IMG/VR virus record: IMGVR_UViG_3300003873_000054
Span: 1-40,747 of that record
Reading direction: 5' to 3' (one strand)
Length of the DNA: 40,747 nt
From: a virus
Below are positions 1-8,757 of this stretch, one piece after another (the stretch's first letter is position 1; every line of letters begins with the position of its first letter). The notes under the pieces were generated by a model, which did no database searches, was not told the DNA's origin, and saw only the letters and a list, made by a program, of their open reading frames with translations. The position numbers and the translations under genes were made by a program.

Positions 1-21
1 AATTTGTATACCTTTCAGCAT
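1..21 (-). CDS. Start of an unidentified protein, cut by the window edge
   Basis: Only the first seven codons are present: Met-Leu-Lys-Gly-Ile-Gln-Ile, read on the minus strand from the ATG at 21. The start is supported by an AAGGAG ribosome binding site at 31-36, nine bases upstream, the same type used by most genes here. Nothing can be said about its function. It points away from the non-coding stretch that follows, so its promoter probably lies within 40-250. Confidence 0.6.
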
Positions 22-299
22 GCTATTTACCTCCTTATATATTATTATAGTTAGTACTATCGTACTACATATTTATGATATATGGTTGTAAATAATTGAT
101 ACGCATATGAATTACATCCTAATAACCAAAATCATTCTGATTCACCTCCAGCCTGTAGAATATATCATTATATCCTGACGATATTCTTATATGATAATGA
201 ATTTATAAAATAAAAAAGTAAATTAATTATTATAGTTTTTGATACTATTAAAAAAAAATGGGTTCGTTGTTGTTGTTACCATAATTCGTCATACCACGA

Positions 300-436
300 C
301 CAGAGACGTTTTCTCTGGGGGAGACAAGGAAAGTAAACACTACTAAACTAAAAACCTCGCATGGTAATAATAATAATGAAATAATAGTATAGGCCGAAGG
401 CCTATTAGTATAATAATAATACTCACTAAATGCGAG
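300..436 (+). ncRNA. Candidate structured small RNA
   Basis: Two independent helices are visible. One is CCAGAGA/TCTCTGG with a five-base loop (300-318). The other is a long-range stem at 356-362/430-436 that encloses a GGCC hairpin with a GAA loop (389-405). A strong terminator palindrome lies 18 bases downstream. No known RNA family is recognised; tRNA features are absent. The strand is a guess based on the terminator position, and the region may instead be untranscribed. Confidence 0.25.
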
Positions 437-454
437 ACTTCAAAACAAATAATA

Positions 455-490
455 AGTATCCTACATAGGCTAATACCTATGTAGGATACT
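455..490. terminator. Palindromic terminator
   Basis: A perfect 15-bp inverted repeat (455-469/476-490) with a six-base loop lies eight bases after the stop codon of the minus-strand gene ending at 499. It would work in either direction. Confidence 0.8.
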
Positions 491-498
491 GTATATAT

Positions 499-1299
499 TT
501 AAATAACGGTTATTTCATTATCTATAGCTAATACCCTACGGTAATCCATAACCATCGTATCTATAGATAGATTTTCCTTACCTAGATATACTAGCTTACC
601 AGAATGGCTATACTCACCGGGACTACTAGTACTAACCACATCATCGCTAGGAGAATACTTAATAACAGAAGGAATATGTTTAGCGATTATAATATAGATG
701 TCATTATCGATAATCACAGTATCCCAACCTGAATCTTCAGAGTCTAGTGCGGTTAACAATTCATTATGATCAATATCGTATATTGTCTTACCTACTTGAG
801 CGACACTACCTTTTAATACTATCTTCTTGGTTAATGTAGAATATTTTGGTAATATTCCTATAACACATCTATAGGAAGATGCTATATTAATTCTGTATAT
901 TGTGTCGTCTATTGCAACATCACAATATTTTTTATTTAACCTAAGAACTCTATGCACGTTAGGTAATGCCAAAATTATATCATCGTTATCTATGCTTCGG
1001 ATCTCTGACAATTCTAACCCGGCTGATATAGCACAGTAGGTACTAGAATCCTTAGACAGAACTACATCGTCATACATCGATATATCTACAGATGTTTTAT
1101 TAATAATATCATATAGTGTATCTTTTGTTCTTACTACTACATTAGTATCCCAACACGAAACTTCAGTTGGCAAATTACCAGATTTGCTAAGAGCGAGAAT
1201 ATTAGTATTAATAGTAGTATGTTTTGAATCACTAAGATTTATTATTCTTATCACATCACTTACGTATACTAAATATCCATTCGTTAAAAATACGGCCAT
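499..1299 (-). CDS. Unknown beta-rich protein, 266 aa
   Basis: Function not recognised. The protein is almost entirely short hydrophobic strands separated by polar turns, which suggests a beta-propeller or similar beta fold. It has no signal peptide, membrane segment or cysteine motif. The start was chosen at the ATG at 1299, which has AGGGAG six bases upstream; the adjacent ATG at 1302 is too close to that site, and a more distal in-frame TTG lies inside an inverted repeat. It is the last of three consecutive minus-strand genes of similar composition and opening (a strand ending in YLVYVSD), which may be distant paralogues. A terminator follows its stop codon. Confidence 0.75.
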   Translation of the reverse strand: MAVFLTNGYLVYVSDVIRIINLSDSKHTTINTNILALSKSGNLPTEVSCWDTNVVVRTKDTLYDIINKTSVDISMYDDVVLSKDSSTYCAISAGLELSEIRSIDNDDIILALPNVHRVLRLNKKYCDVAIDDTIYRINIASSYRCVIGILPKYSTLTKKIVLKGSVAQVGKTIYDIDHNELLTALDSEDSGWDTVIIDNDIYIIIAKHIPSVIKYSPSDDVVSTSSPGEYSHSGKLVYLGKENLSIDTMVMDYRRVLAIDNEITVI

Positions 1300-1320
1300 C
1301 ATTATCTCCCTTAATGCGCA

Positions 1321-1347
1321 CAAGGAAGCTCAATAGGAGCTTCCTTG
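1321..1347. terminator. Intergenic hairpin, terminator or processing site
   Basis: A perfect 11-bp inverted repeat CAAGGAAGCTC/GAGCTTCCTTG with a five-base loop lies five bases after the stop codon of the upstream minus-strand gene and just before the ribosome binding site of the next. There is no U-tract, so it may attenuate or mark a processing point rather than stop transcription fully. Confidence 0.6.
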
Positions 1348-1351
1348 TATA

Positions 1352-1702
1352 TCACATTATGTAATTATTAAAATTTATTATATGTTGTTTATCACGTACT
1401 AGTAATATATAACTAGGGTCTATGATTGGTGTTACTATCGCTTTATTCGGGTTACTAATATCTACGGTAGACATATCAGGAATAATATATCTTGTAACAT
1501 CACCATCATACCACAATTGAGTTATGTATTTAGAAGTTACTATAATGATATAACTATTAGTAGCGGCTATATCGTTAACAAGATTCATATCTATTTTAAC
1601 CCCATCTCTCTCGAATAGTATAATGTCATGTATTGCATCCACCACAGCTATCCCGCACCCAGTTACTCCTACGATAAGGTGGTCGCTAATATAGACACTC
1701 AT
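1352..1702 (-). CDS. Unknown small beta-rich protein, 116 aa
   Basis: Function not recognised. The start has a strong GGAGG site eight bases upstream. The segment SYIIIVTSKYITQLWYDG near residues 66-83 resembles DKMVILFSRYKATILKYSGG in the next gene upstream (1726-2088), and the spacing around both is alike, so the two are probably paralogues. The alternating hydrophobic pattern resembles a propeller blade. It lies in a three-gene minus-strand unit. Confidence 0.75.
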   Translation of the reverse strand: MSVYISDHLIVGVTGCGIAVVDAIHDIILFERDGVKIDMNLVNDIAATNSYIIIVTSKYITQLWYDGDVTRYIIPDMSTVDISNPNKAIVTPIIDPSYILLVRDKQHIINFNNYIM

Positions 1703-1725
1703 GGACTACCTCCGATTATGAACAC

Positions 1726-2088
1726 TCACACGCAGATGATGTCGTTCCTGTTGATTGTAACTTCCGTAAACATATCTTCGGATATATCTCTTAGAGAACC
1801 ATCCGATATGATTCTAACTTTAACACAACCAGGACTATCATTATCTAGCATCATTACATTGGGAGCAGCATCGTAAGTAAACACACCACCAGAATACTTA
1901 AGTATAGTGGCTTTATACCTACTAAACAAAATTACCATTTTATCAGTAGCTTCTGCCGAAACAATGGCTCCAGAACAGAATTTATGTTTAGTATTAGTAT
2001 ATACTGTTTTTCCCTTAACCATATTCTTAACCATTAGTTTGTTTCTTTTAATACCTATGATATAATTACCACTGGTGTATTTTAGCAT
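1726..2088 (-). CDS. Unknown small beta-rich protein, 120 aa
   Basis: Function not recognised. It is the first gene of the three-gene minus-strand unit, with a GGAGGT site just upstream of its ATG. Like its neighbour it consists of short hydrophobic strands and turns, and the block around residues 48-68 aligns by eye with the neighbour, which suggests a local duplication. A 13-base motif shared with another divergent promoter region lies 35 bases upstream of its start. The larger plus-strand structural protein across the divergent region also ends in propeller-like repeats, so a common fold is possible but unproven. Confidence 0.75.
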   Translation of the reverse strand: MLKYTSGNYIIGIKRNKLMVKNMVKGKTVYTNTKHKFCSGAIVSAEATDKMVILFSRYKATILKYSGGVFTYDAAPNVMMLDNDSPGCVKVRIISDGSLRDISEDMFTEVTINRNDIICV

Positions 2089-2122
2089 GTTACCTCCGTA
2101 TTATTTATTTACAATCATACCG

Positions 2123-2139
2123 TATTAAGTATATATGGG
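2123..2139 (-). promoter_or_regulatory. Shared promoter-like motif, copy 1
   Basis: TATTAAGTATATATGGG on the plus strand, which is CCCATATATACTTAATA on the minus strand, lies 35 bases upstream of the minus-strand gene starting at 2088. The first 13 bases are identical to 7874-7886, in another divergent intergenic region. The position fits a promoter for the minus-strand gene. Which polymerase would use it is unknown. Confidence 0.4.
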
Positions 2140-2301
2140 CATAGTTAGTTAATACAATATAATCCATTCATGACTAATTGGTAATCTTTAAATATTACTA
2201 TTACTTAGTCATTATTACTCGCTATATGGTTAGCAAGTACCATTTTTTGATTACAATATATTTAGCTAATTATTTAGTATCTTAAAAGGAGAATTGTCTA
2301 T

Positions 2302-4107
2302 ATGATTACTATCAAGATAAAACTATGGCCCAACGTAGGACCACTTACCCATACCGCGACAGATTACCAGGTATCGAGTAATATTAATTTTACCAATATT
2401 CTAGATTCTCATCTTAACGATGCCGTTAATCTTACAGTATATTATTCACAAGTAATAATCCCTGCAAATACAACATATTATGTACGTGTTCGGAGACATC
2501 TTCTGGATACCAATACTAATGCTGTGACGTTGACTGTTTGGGGAGATACTATTGCCGTTACGAATAATCCTAATGGAAGTGGGATGCTTGCCTATGCTCC
2601 TGTTAAGGTATTCCAGCCTGTGGTAACCGTAGATCATGTAGCGCTTAATGATCCTCTTAGCAATACATTCACGGTGTCCACAAGTGCCTTTGCCGGGCAA
2701 AATGAGGGTCACGGAGAGACTATCTGGACCGTGCTTAACGATAAGAATGAGACTTTATTATATTCTCGTTCCAGTACTGCACTGACCTCAGTTACATTTA
2801 CTAAGTTTACTAATATGTTATTGGGTAGTAAATACCTTAAAATAATAGCCATACATAGAACACATAGTAATATTGAAAGTCCTCCAGGGATTACAACTGT
2901 AGATATCTCAAATGTAGATTTTAAAATAGATGTCGTGGATAATATACATGCTCCCGGTATTGATTTGCGGGTTAATATAACTCGGTATGCCGGGAAGCCT
3001 AATAATGAAGTATCCAGACTTACTATGCTGGATGTTAACGGAACTGAGGTATGGACACTTCCTATATCAAATGGGATGAGTTCAGCTATAATCCCAGGAG
3101 TGTTGTTCGATACCGAGATGCAATACGTCATTACGGCCTTCGGAGTACCCTCAGATGCTAACCATAGCTATAGTATAGGTATTACCACTAAAGGTAATAT
3201 AACTGGCGCTACGGTCGATATGACGCGTAAGTATAATCGAACCGTTACTGTGTTGGGTGGTGGGATATTTCCTCTTAGTGGTAATTTAGATACACAAGAG
3301 ATTTATCCCGGTAAAATATTAATACCTAATGCTAATTATCTACATGGACTTACTAGGAATGCTGATAATACATACACAATACAATCTACTGTGTCTGGCG
3401 AAGTATTTTCTGGCAATCGTATGCAGAATATGCATATAACCCCTCTATCAGGGGATAGATTGTTTGTAGATACTACTAATGGGGGTAGTGGGTCTCTTAC
3501 AGATTTACTTAATATGGATTACTATAATGGTAGTTCCGTACAGCTGTCAGGAATACAAGACGCCAGCGCTAAACCGTTAGCTATTAATAACGGAGTCGTG
3601 GTTATTGACGATCTTATATATACCGCCAGAAACATGAATAGTGTTATAGAATTAATTAACATATCTACTAATAATTTAATTAAATCAAGTATAGCATTAC
3701 CTAATGGTATTAGCAATGTTAGGTTAGTAGCTAAAGACATGGGTAATAATCTTTTAGTGTTTTGTGAAGGGGCTTCTGATGTGTTTAGTTATAACATTAG
3801 AACTAAAACGTATAGTCCTAAGTATACATTACCTACTGTTTTTCAAAATAGAACACTTAAACAGCAGAAACTCGCTAATGGCGATGTTATTGTATGGAAG
3901 CCCATTAGGGCGGAAGTTGTTAATGGGGTTACCATTACAGACGTAGATTTAGACTTATTATACATAGACAATATCACTGGTAACATGACACACTCTGTAC
4001 CATATACCGGCAGGAAGAGTAATATAGAAGGAACCGTACTTATGAGTGATGGCAGTGTTTTCATGTGTGTTAATGATGGCGCCGGAACCATTTTACTATT
4101 CGAGTAA
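2302..4107 (+). CDS. Virion structural protein with Ig/FN3-like and propeller-like parts, 601 aa
   Basis: Probably a virion surface or tail-associated protein; the exact role is not recognised. The first two thirds look like a chain of Ig or fibronectin-type beta-sandwich domains (strand patterns rich in T, V and N, with W and Y at regular spacing). Residues from about 375 onward have Kelch/propeller-like repeats with GDRLFV, NNGVVVIDDLIYTA, NNLLVFCEG and NGDVIVWK strands. An AAGGAGA site precedes the ATG. The gene opens the plus-strand unit that continues into tail sheath and tube, which supports a structural role. No enzymatic motif, signal peptide or membrane segment was seen. Confidence 0.75.
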   Translation: MITIKIKLWPNVGPLTHTATDYQVSSNINFTNILDSHLNDAVNLTVYYSQVIIPANTTYYVRVRRHLLDTNTNAVTLTVWGDTIAVTNNPNGSGMLAYAPVKVFQPVVTVDHVALNDPLSNTFTVSTSAFAGQNEGHGETIWTVLNDKNETLLYSRSSTALTSVTFTKFTNMLLGSKYLKIIAIHRTHSNIESPPGITTVDISNVDFKIDVVDNIHAPGIDLRVNITRYAGKPNNEVSRLTMLDVNGTEVWTLPISNGMSSAIIPGVLFDTEMQYVITAFGVPSDANHSYSIGITTKGNITGATVDMTRKYNRTVTVLGGGIFPLSGNLDTQEIYPGKILIPNANYLHGLTRNADNTYTIQSTVSGEVFSGNRMQNMHITPLSGDRLFVDTTNGGSGSLTDLLNMDYYNGSSVQLSGIQDASAKPLAINNGVVVIDDLIYTARNMNSVIELINISTNNLIKSSIALPNGISNVRLVAKDMGNNLLVFCEGASDVFSYNIRTKTYSPKYTLPTVFQNRTLKQQKLANGDVIVWKPIRAEVVNGVTITDVDLDLLYIDNITGNMTHSVPYTGRKSNIEGTVLMSDGSVFMCVNDGAGTILLFE

Positions 4108-4165
4108 TTTTTTATTTTAGATTATTTGATGTATTTTTTAATACTAATTCAACAAGGAGTGAAAC

Positions 4166-6295
4166 ATGGGTTTATTTATTAACGCATCGCCAGAATACAT
4201 CTGGCTTGGTGCACACGACAAATCAAGTCGTACACTGCCATATCAGAGAGATCCGATCCCGCAGCACGTACCTCTTGTATATATTTTTGCAGAAAAAGGA
4301 ACACCTAAGAAAGAATTTATGGCCGGCGCTACTGCGGCAGCCATCTATGGTTCAGAAACATTTAATCCTGATAGTAAATTTCATATGCATACTACTGAAC
4401 TGTTAGCTAATATGTTCGGGGCTGGTAATGCATGTACTGTCAAACGCGTAATTCCTGCTGATGCAACACATGCTAGTGTTGTAACATATATCGATATCGC
4501 AGCTGGTACGGTGCCTAATTTCGTACGTGATTCCATGGGTAATATCGTTATTGATCCGGGCACACAGGCTCCTATGGTAGATGCTACGACACCTACTATT
4601 ACAGGTATTAACTTTAAGTATGTGGCCGAAGAAGCTACTGGTGCGTTTGGTTCAGCTACTCCGAAAGCTGGTACTATGACCGGATCTACCATGTACCCTA
4701 TTATGGAACATCGCGCTCTTGCGGGTGGTGCGTTCTATAATAACTTGGGTATCGGTGTTCAGTCTATGCTTAACTCTGAACTGGATAGTGCTACTATCGT
4801 AGCTAACAAAGCACTTACTTATCGTTTTGGTATTTACACACGTACTGCCGCAGGGACTCCTCAGCCATTGGCTAGTTTGTTCGGCTCTCCTAATGTCGTA
4901 TGTTCGTTCAAAGCTGGTGCTAAAGATGCTGGTCTTGGTACTAAGATTGATGTACAGACGGTATTTGATACTAACTGGTATAATGAAACCAACCCACTCA
5001 TGTCTGTTCGTTATCATGAGTTTGAAGGTATGCATCTTTATCAGGCTAATATCGAAACTGTATTGGGTATGGTTCTCGCTAACGAGAAAGCTCATATCTC
5101 ATCAGTATTGGCTACTTGGCATGATACTCTGCAGGCATCAACCCTTAGCTGGTTTGATTTCACGACTGCTGACCAGACAGCTATTGATGCTGAACGTCAT
5201 CTGATTGATCTGTTCTCTGGATCTTCCAGTAAGGGTGTTCCGTATTTCACATTTGTTCATGATACGACCACACCAACTCTTGTTGGTACTCAGCGTGAAG
5301 TCAGCATGACTAAGGACACCCCTGTATTCATGACTGGTGGTTCCGACGGTACTTTGGACAAAGCTACATTTGAAGCTTTGGTAGTAACCGAGCTGGCTAA
5401 GTATTTAGATCCTAACAGTGAAGTTATTGATAATGCTGTTAATCTGGAAACTCATCTGTATGATAGTGGGTTCTCATTGCCTACTAAGAAAGAACTGCTC
5501 AACTTTATCGCTTTGCGTAAAGATACCGCAGTAGCTCTTGGTACACATGAGTTCGTTGCTGGTGGTAAAGTAGATGTTTTGGCAGATACTCGTGCTACTT
5601 CAGTATTACTCAAAACCCAAGCTAAGCTGTTCCCTGAATCAGACTTCTACGGTACTCCTGTAGCACGTGCTGTTATCATGGGTGGCGGTTATAAACTGAA
5701 TAGCTCATTGTCTGGAGAATACTTCCCTACGACATTTGAATTAGCTATCAAGTCTGCTCGTTTGATGGGCGCTGGTAATTACAAGTGGAATGCTGTATAT
5801 AACTTCGACCATGGTTCTAACGCCATTCTTAAATATGGTAGTGGTTATGAACCTGCGTTTATCCCAGCTGGTATTAAACCATTGCTGTGGAACAGTGGTC
5901 TTGTTTGGGCTCAACCTCGCGACCGCCATTCGTACTTCCTGCCTGCTGTACAGACAGTATACGAAGATGATACCTCGTCTTTGAATAACTGGTTGACTGT
6001 TTGCGCTTTAGCAACTCTTAACCGTATTGCGTCTGATGCATGGCGTGAGTTCACTGGCACATCTACCATGTCTGATGCTGAGTTTAAATCTGCAGTATTG
6101 GGATATTTGGAAGATCGTATTAATGGCATTTTTGATGGATTGCTTGTCGTATCCCCTGATGTTATCATCACAGCCGACGATGCGATGCGTGGATATAGCT
6201 GGCATGTTATGTTCAAGCTATTTGCTGGCACCATGAAGACTAAGATGGTTTCTTACACTGATGTGTATCGTCTTAACGATCTTGGCAAAGTTTGA
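4166..6295 (+). CDS. Contractile tail sheath protein, 709 aa
   Basis: This forms the contractile outer tail cylinder that drives the tube into the host envelope. The length, the N-terminus (MGLFINASPEYIWLG), the large inserted variable domain in the first half and the C-terminal conserved sheath domain (for example RHSYFLPAVQTVYEDD near residues 590-605, followed by the helical region with AWREFTGTSTM) match phiKZ-type sheath proteins such as phiKZ gp29. An AAGGAG site precedes the ATG. The next gene, 33 bases on, is the tail tube, the normal order in contractile phages. Codon use is richer in C and G at third positions than neighbouring genes, as expected for a highly expressed virion protein. 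Confidence 0.9.
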   Translation: MGLFINASPEYIWLGAHDKSSRTLPYQRDPIPQHVPLVYIFAEKGTPKKEFMAGATAAAIYGSETFNPDSKFHMHTTELLANMFGAGNACTVKRVIPADATHASVVTYIDIAAGTVPNFVRDSMGNIVIDPGTQAPMVDATTPTITGINFKYVAEEATGAFGSATPKAGTMTGSTMYPIMEHRALAGGAFYNNLGIGVQSMLNSELDSATIVANKALTYRFGIYTRTAAGTPQPLASLFGSPNVVCSFKAGAKDAGLGTKIDVQTVFDTNWYNETNPLMSVRYHEFEGMHLYQANIETVLGMVLANEKAHISSVLATWHDTLQASTLSWFDFTTADQTAIDAERHLIDLFSGSSSKGVPYFTFVHDTTTPTLVGTQREVSMTKDTPVFMTGGSDGTLDKATFEALVVTELAKYLDPNSEVIDNAVNLETHLYDSGFSLPTKKELLNFIALRKDTAVALGTHEFVAGGKVDVLADTRATSVLLKTQAKLFPESDFYGTPVARAVIMGGGYKLNSSLSGEYFPTTFELAIKSARLMGAGNYKWNAVYNFDHGSNAILKYGSGYEPAFIPAGIKPLLWNSGLVWAQPRDRHSYFLPAVQTVYEDDTSSLNNWLTVCALATLNRIASDAWREFTGTSTMSDAEFKSAVLGYLEDRINGIFDGLLVVSPDVIITADDAMRGYSWHVMFKLFAGTMKTKMVSYTDVYRLNDLGKV

Positions 6296-6328
6296 TAACG
6301 CTATTATAAAAAATATAAGGAGAAACTA

Positions 6329-7267
6329 ATGAGCAAACTAAAAGATGCCATCTTAGCTAGCAGCAAAGCATATGCCGGACATAGCCCAGTGCTTAACCTA
6401 GCTTTTGGTGGACAAAATGGCCATATGAACGCCATTGGTCGTGCTGGCGCTGATGGGAAAGGTAACTATTCTGAGTGGATCTCTAACCAGGCCTACGTTA
6501 AACAGAATATTATTCCAGTAGTTATGGAATACCCTAAAGCGTTCGACCTCATGGCAGATTCACAGATGTGGATTGATACGTATAACGCACTAATGACTCT
6601 ACACCCACTTACTATTTCTGGGTTGTCGTCAGGACTTTCAGTAGAGTTCGCAGAACATGCTGTCGGTGGTGCTGGTGAAATGCAGGAAGAGATCAGTAAG
6701 GTTTCCCGTGCTCGTTCGACTCTGAATAAGACTTACAATGATAAAGCAGGTAAGTCCATTCAGAAGTTTATCGACATGGTAATTCGTTACATGTACTCTG
6801 ATCCTGATATGGAGAAGCCTTTACTGTTCTCTGGAGCAGCTGGTATTGCTAATCCTGTAGACGTTAAGAAACTCGGTGCCGGTATGTACACACCAGACTA
6901 CTATACAGGAACTAATCTGTATATCGAGCCTGATGCTTCTCAGCAGCAAGTTGTTGATGCATGGTTGGTAACTAATATCATGTTCAAGAGCAATGGTGAG
7001 CGTACTGGTAAACGTGATGTTCATAGCGCACGTGAGATGAATGAGTTGTCTATTGACTTCACTGGTATCACGATGAACAATGAATCTGTCTTGCGTTTGG
7101 CAGACTCTGTGCTGAAGGGACTTAATGTTCTGAATGCATCACCTGATAATGTAGTACTTCCTGTAACTGTGCCTGATGCTAAATTGGCTGCTACGAACAA
7201 TAAAGCAGTTAGTTTTGACACCACGCCTGGTTCCGGCGCTACTACTTCTTCTGGAGTTGTTGCGTAA
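6329..7267 (+). CDS. Tail tube protein, 312 aa
   Basis: This is the inner tail tube subunit, stacked in rings inside the sheath. The identification rests on position directly after the sheath, length near that of phiKZ gp30-type tubes, and the pattern of the N-terminal half (AFGGQNGHMNAIGRAGADGKGNYSEW is split by conserved G residues; then FDLMADSQMWIDTYNALM). An AAGGAG site precedes the ATG. The C-terminal 25 residues are G/S/T/A-rich and look flexible. A strong palindromic terminator follows the stop codon, so sheath and tube end one transcription unit. Confidence 0.85.
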   Translation: MSKLKDAILASSKAYAGHSPVLNLAFGGQNGHMNAIGRAGADGKGNYSEWISNQAYVKQNIIPVVMEYPKAFDLMADSQMWIDTYNALMTLHPLTISGLSSGLSVEFAEHAVGGAGEMQEEISKVSRARSTLNKTYNDKAGKSIQKFIDMVIRYMYSDPDMEKPLLFSGAAGIANPVDVKKLGAGMYTPDYYTGTNLYIEPDASQQQVVDAWLVTNIMFKSNGERTGKRDVHSAREMNELSIDFTGITMNNESVLRLADSVLKGLNVLNASPDNVVLPVTVPDAKLAATNNKAVSFDTTPGSGATTSSGVVA

Positions 7268-7283
7268 CAAAGAAAAAAGAAAA

Positions 7284-7317
7284 AACTACCCAACCAGGAT
7301 CTCCTGGTTGGGTAGTT
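7284..7317. terminator. Palindromic terminator between convergent genes
   Basis: A perfect 16-bp inverted repeat (AACTACCCAACCAGGA and its complement) with a two-base spacer is flanked by A-rich sequence on the left and T-rich on the right. It lies between the convergent tail tube gene and the minus-strand gene ending at 7339, so it probably terminates both. Confidence 0.9.
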
Positions 7318-7338
7318 ATCTTCTTATTATTATTCTTA

Positions 7339-7830
7339 TTAACCCAAGAGCTCTTCGGTCATTTTGGCCTGAAGTTCCTTAAGTTTAGTTTTGGACATCG
7401 ACGAATGTGGATCTTTTACTACTACGCGCAAGTCAGATCGTGTTACATCAGGTCGTCCGGACATGCCCGGGAACGTCACACTGCGTTTAGCTTTAACATT
7501 TAGCTTACCGCGCTTACTAATACCGTAAGGCATAGTAAACACTACCTCGTCAATCTTTTTATCCTTAGACATGATATCAGACGCCATATCGGAAGCTGCG
7601 GTAGTGCAGCTTTCTACATAGTCATGTGAGTGTTTGAATACAGTCTCAATATCCTTCTTAGAGACATCTCCTGCGAAGAAGGCATTGTCATCCGTGCATG
7701 TTACTGTAGCAACACTTCCTGATTTCTCTACCTCAAAGTCTTTTTTATCAAGTGACATAAATACTCCTATTTCAATATTATTATCTATGTACGCCATGAG
7801 GTATAATCTATTACAACCTGATGACAACAT
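7339..7830 (-). CDS. Unknown protein with two plausible starts, 163 or 139 aa
   Basis: Function not recognised. The protein is charged (KKDFEVEKSG, KTKLKELQAKMTEELL) with a mixed alpha/beta pattern and no membrane segment. Two in-frame ATGs both have good ribosome binding sites: 7830 (AGGAGTTCAAC before ATG) and 7758 (AGGAGTATTT before ATG). The shorter form begins MSLDKKDFEV, typical of a soluble protein start, while the longer form adds a 24-residue, more hydrophobic segment. The given start is the distal one. It stands alone between a shared terminator and a divergent promoter region. Confidence 0.75.
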   Translation of the reverse strand: MLSSGCNRLYLMAYIDNNIEIGVFMSLDKKDFEVEKSGSVATVTCTDDNAFFAGDVSKKDIETVFKHSHDYVESCTTAASDMASDIMSKDKKIDEVVFTMPYGISKRGKLNVKAKRSVTFPGMSGRPDVTRSDLRVVVKDPHSSMSKTKLKELQAKMTEELLG

Positions 7831-7873
7831 GTTGAACTCCTATGGCATTATTATATTTACCGCACGTAGTTCA

Positions 7874-7889
7874 TATTAAGTATATAGGG
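7874..7889 (-). promoter_or_regulatory. Shared promoter-like motif, copy 2
   Basis: TATTAAGTATATAGGG lies 44 bases upstream of the minus-strand start at 7830. Thirteen bases are identical to 2123-2135, and both copies are followed by GGG. Both lie in divergent intergenic regions at similar distance from a minus-strand gene, which favours a promoter over chance. Confidence 0.4.
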
Positions 7890-7966
7890 TTAAAAAAAGT
7901 TCCTATTCAAGATTACGTATGGGTGTTTGTTGACATTAACTAACAATAAGTACTAGGAGTTTAGAT

Positions 7967-8743
7967 ATGAATGCTATAAGTAAAGCGATGTCCGAAGTAT
8001 ATTATAACATACCTATGGAAATTATTAATCTAGGGTTTAACGATAATCCTGCATATGCCGCACATAGTATCGACGAGACCATCATGTCTAGAGTTATACG
8101 ACCTAGGGTACTGGTGGACTGTAACATCGTTGGTGGTGTTGAAATGTACATCAACCTCATGTATTGTAAAATATTTGATTACAGTACTAACTACGGGAAT
8201 GAGTTCCTTATAGAAGTTCCTAAGCAAGTTACTAATAACAGAAGTATTATAAGTGTACTAAGTATATTTTATAATAATAGTAGTTTTGGTATGGAAAATA
8301 ATACCGGAAGTGAATTAGCGCCAGTATTAATGAAACAATTAAGATCAGCATCCCCTCCCACCCTAATATCTACAACTAGACTAGAGTTAGTAGGTGAGAA
8401 TAAGATATTAGTATCCGATCCCAGCACAATTATTGTTGGTGGTATCGTTAAATGCGTATTAGAAAATGAAGATAACCTTAGTAATCTATCGCCTAGATCA
8501 TATCTAGCCTTTGGCAAACTAGTTGTACTAGCTGTAAAGGCATATATCCATAATCATCTACAAGTAAAGTTAGGTAGTGGGTACATTCAGTCTGGTCATG
8601 AGTTAGGTGTGGTTAATGATATAATTTCTGACTACGCGCAGGCTAATGAAGACTACTATCAGTACATAGAGGATGTTTGGGCTAAGGTAATGTTTCATAA
8701 TGATAGTGAACGACTAAGCAACCATATCAGCGGTATGTTATAA
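7967..8743 (+). CDS. Unknown phage protein, probably virion-associated, 258 aa
   Basis: Function not recognised. It opens with an amphipathic helix (MNAISKAMSEVYYNIP) and is a mixed alpha/beta protein: a strand-rich centre with TRLELVGENKILV and a helical C-terminal third ending NDSERLSNHISGML. No catalytic motif, signal peptide or membrane segment is visible. The start has a TAGGAG site. Such openings are common in neck and tail-completion proteins that lie near sheath and tube genes in contractile phages; this is inference from position only. It is followed by the gp49/66-family gene after 14 bases. Confidence 0.65.
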   Translation: MNAISKAMSEVYYNIPMEIINLGFNDNPAYAAHSIDETIMSRVIRPRVLVDCNIVGGVEMYINLMYCKIFDYSTNYGNEFLIEVPKQVTNNRSIISVLSIFYNNSSFGMENNTGSELAPVLMKQLRSASPPTLISTTRLELVGENKILVSDPSTIIVGGIVKCVLENEDNLSNLSPRSYLAFGKLVVLAVKAYIHNHLQVKLGSGYIQSGHELGVVNDIISDYAQANEDYYQYIEDVWAKVMFHNDSERLSNHISGML

Positions 8744-8757
8744 AGGATGTTATTACA

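Larger units (their letters stand above)
22..498. other. 477-base non-coding region with RNA-like structure
   Basis: No convincing gene is present. The part near 22-260 is very AT-rich and probably holds the promoter of the minus-strand gene at the window edge. From about 270 the sequence is less AT-rich and carries several inverted repeats: a 7-bp stem at 300-306/312-318, an outer 7-bp stem CTCGCAT/ATGCGAG (356-362/430-436), and inside it a 7-bp GGCC stem with a GAA loop (389-405). A terminator palindrome follows at 455-490. A plus-strand transcript from about 270 to 490 would be a compact structured RNA. This is an inference from base pairing only. Confidence 0.5.

Noticed and set aside
22-454. 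A tRNA or CRISPR array in the non-coding stretch
   Set aside because: No T-loop signature, acceptor stem or CCA context, and no regularly spaced repeats; the TAATAAT runs are simple sequence.
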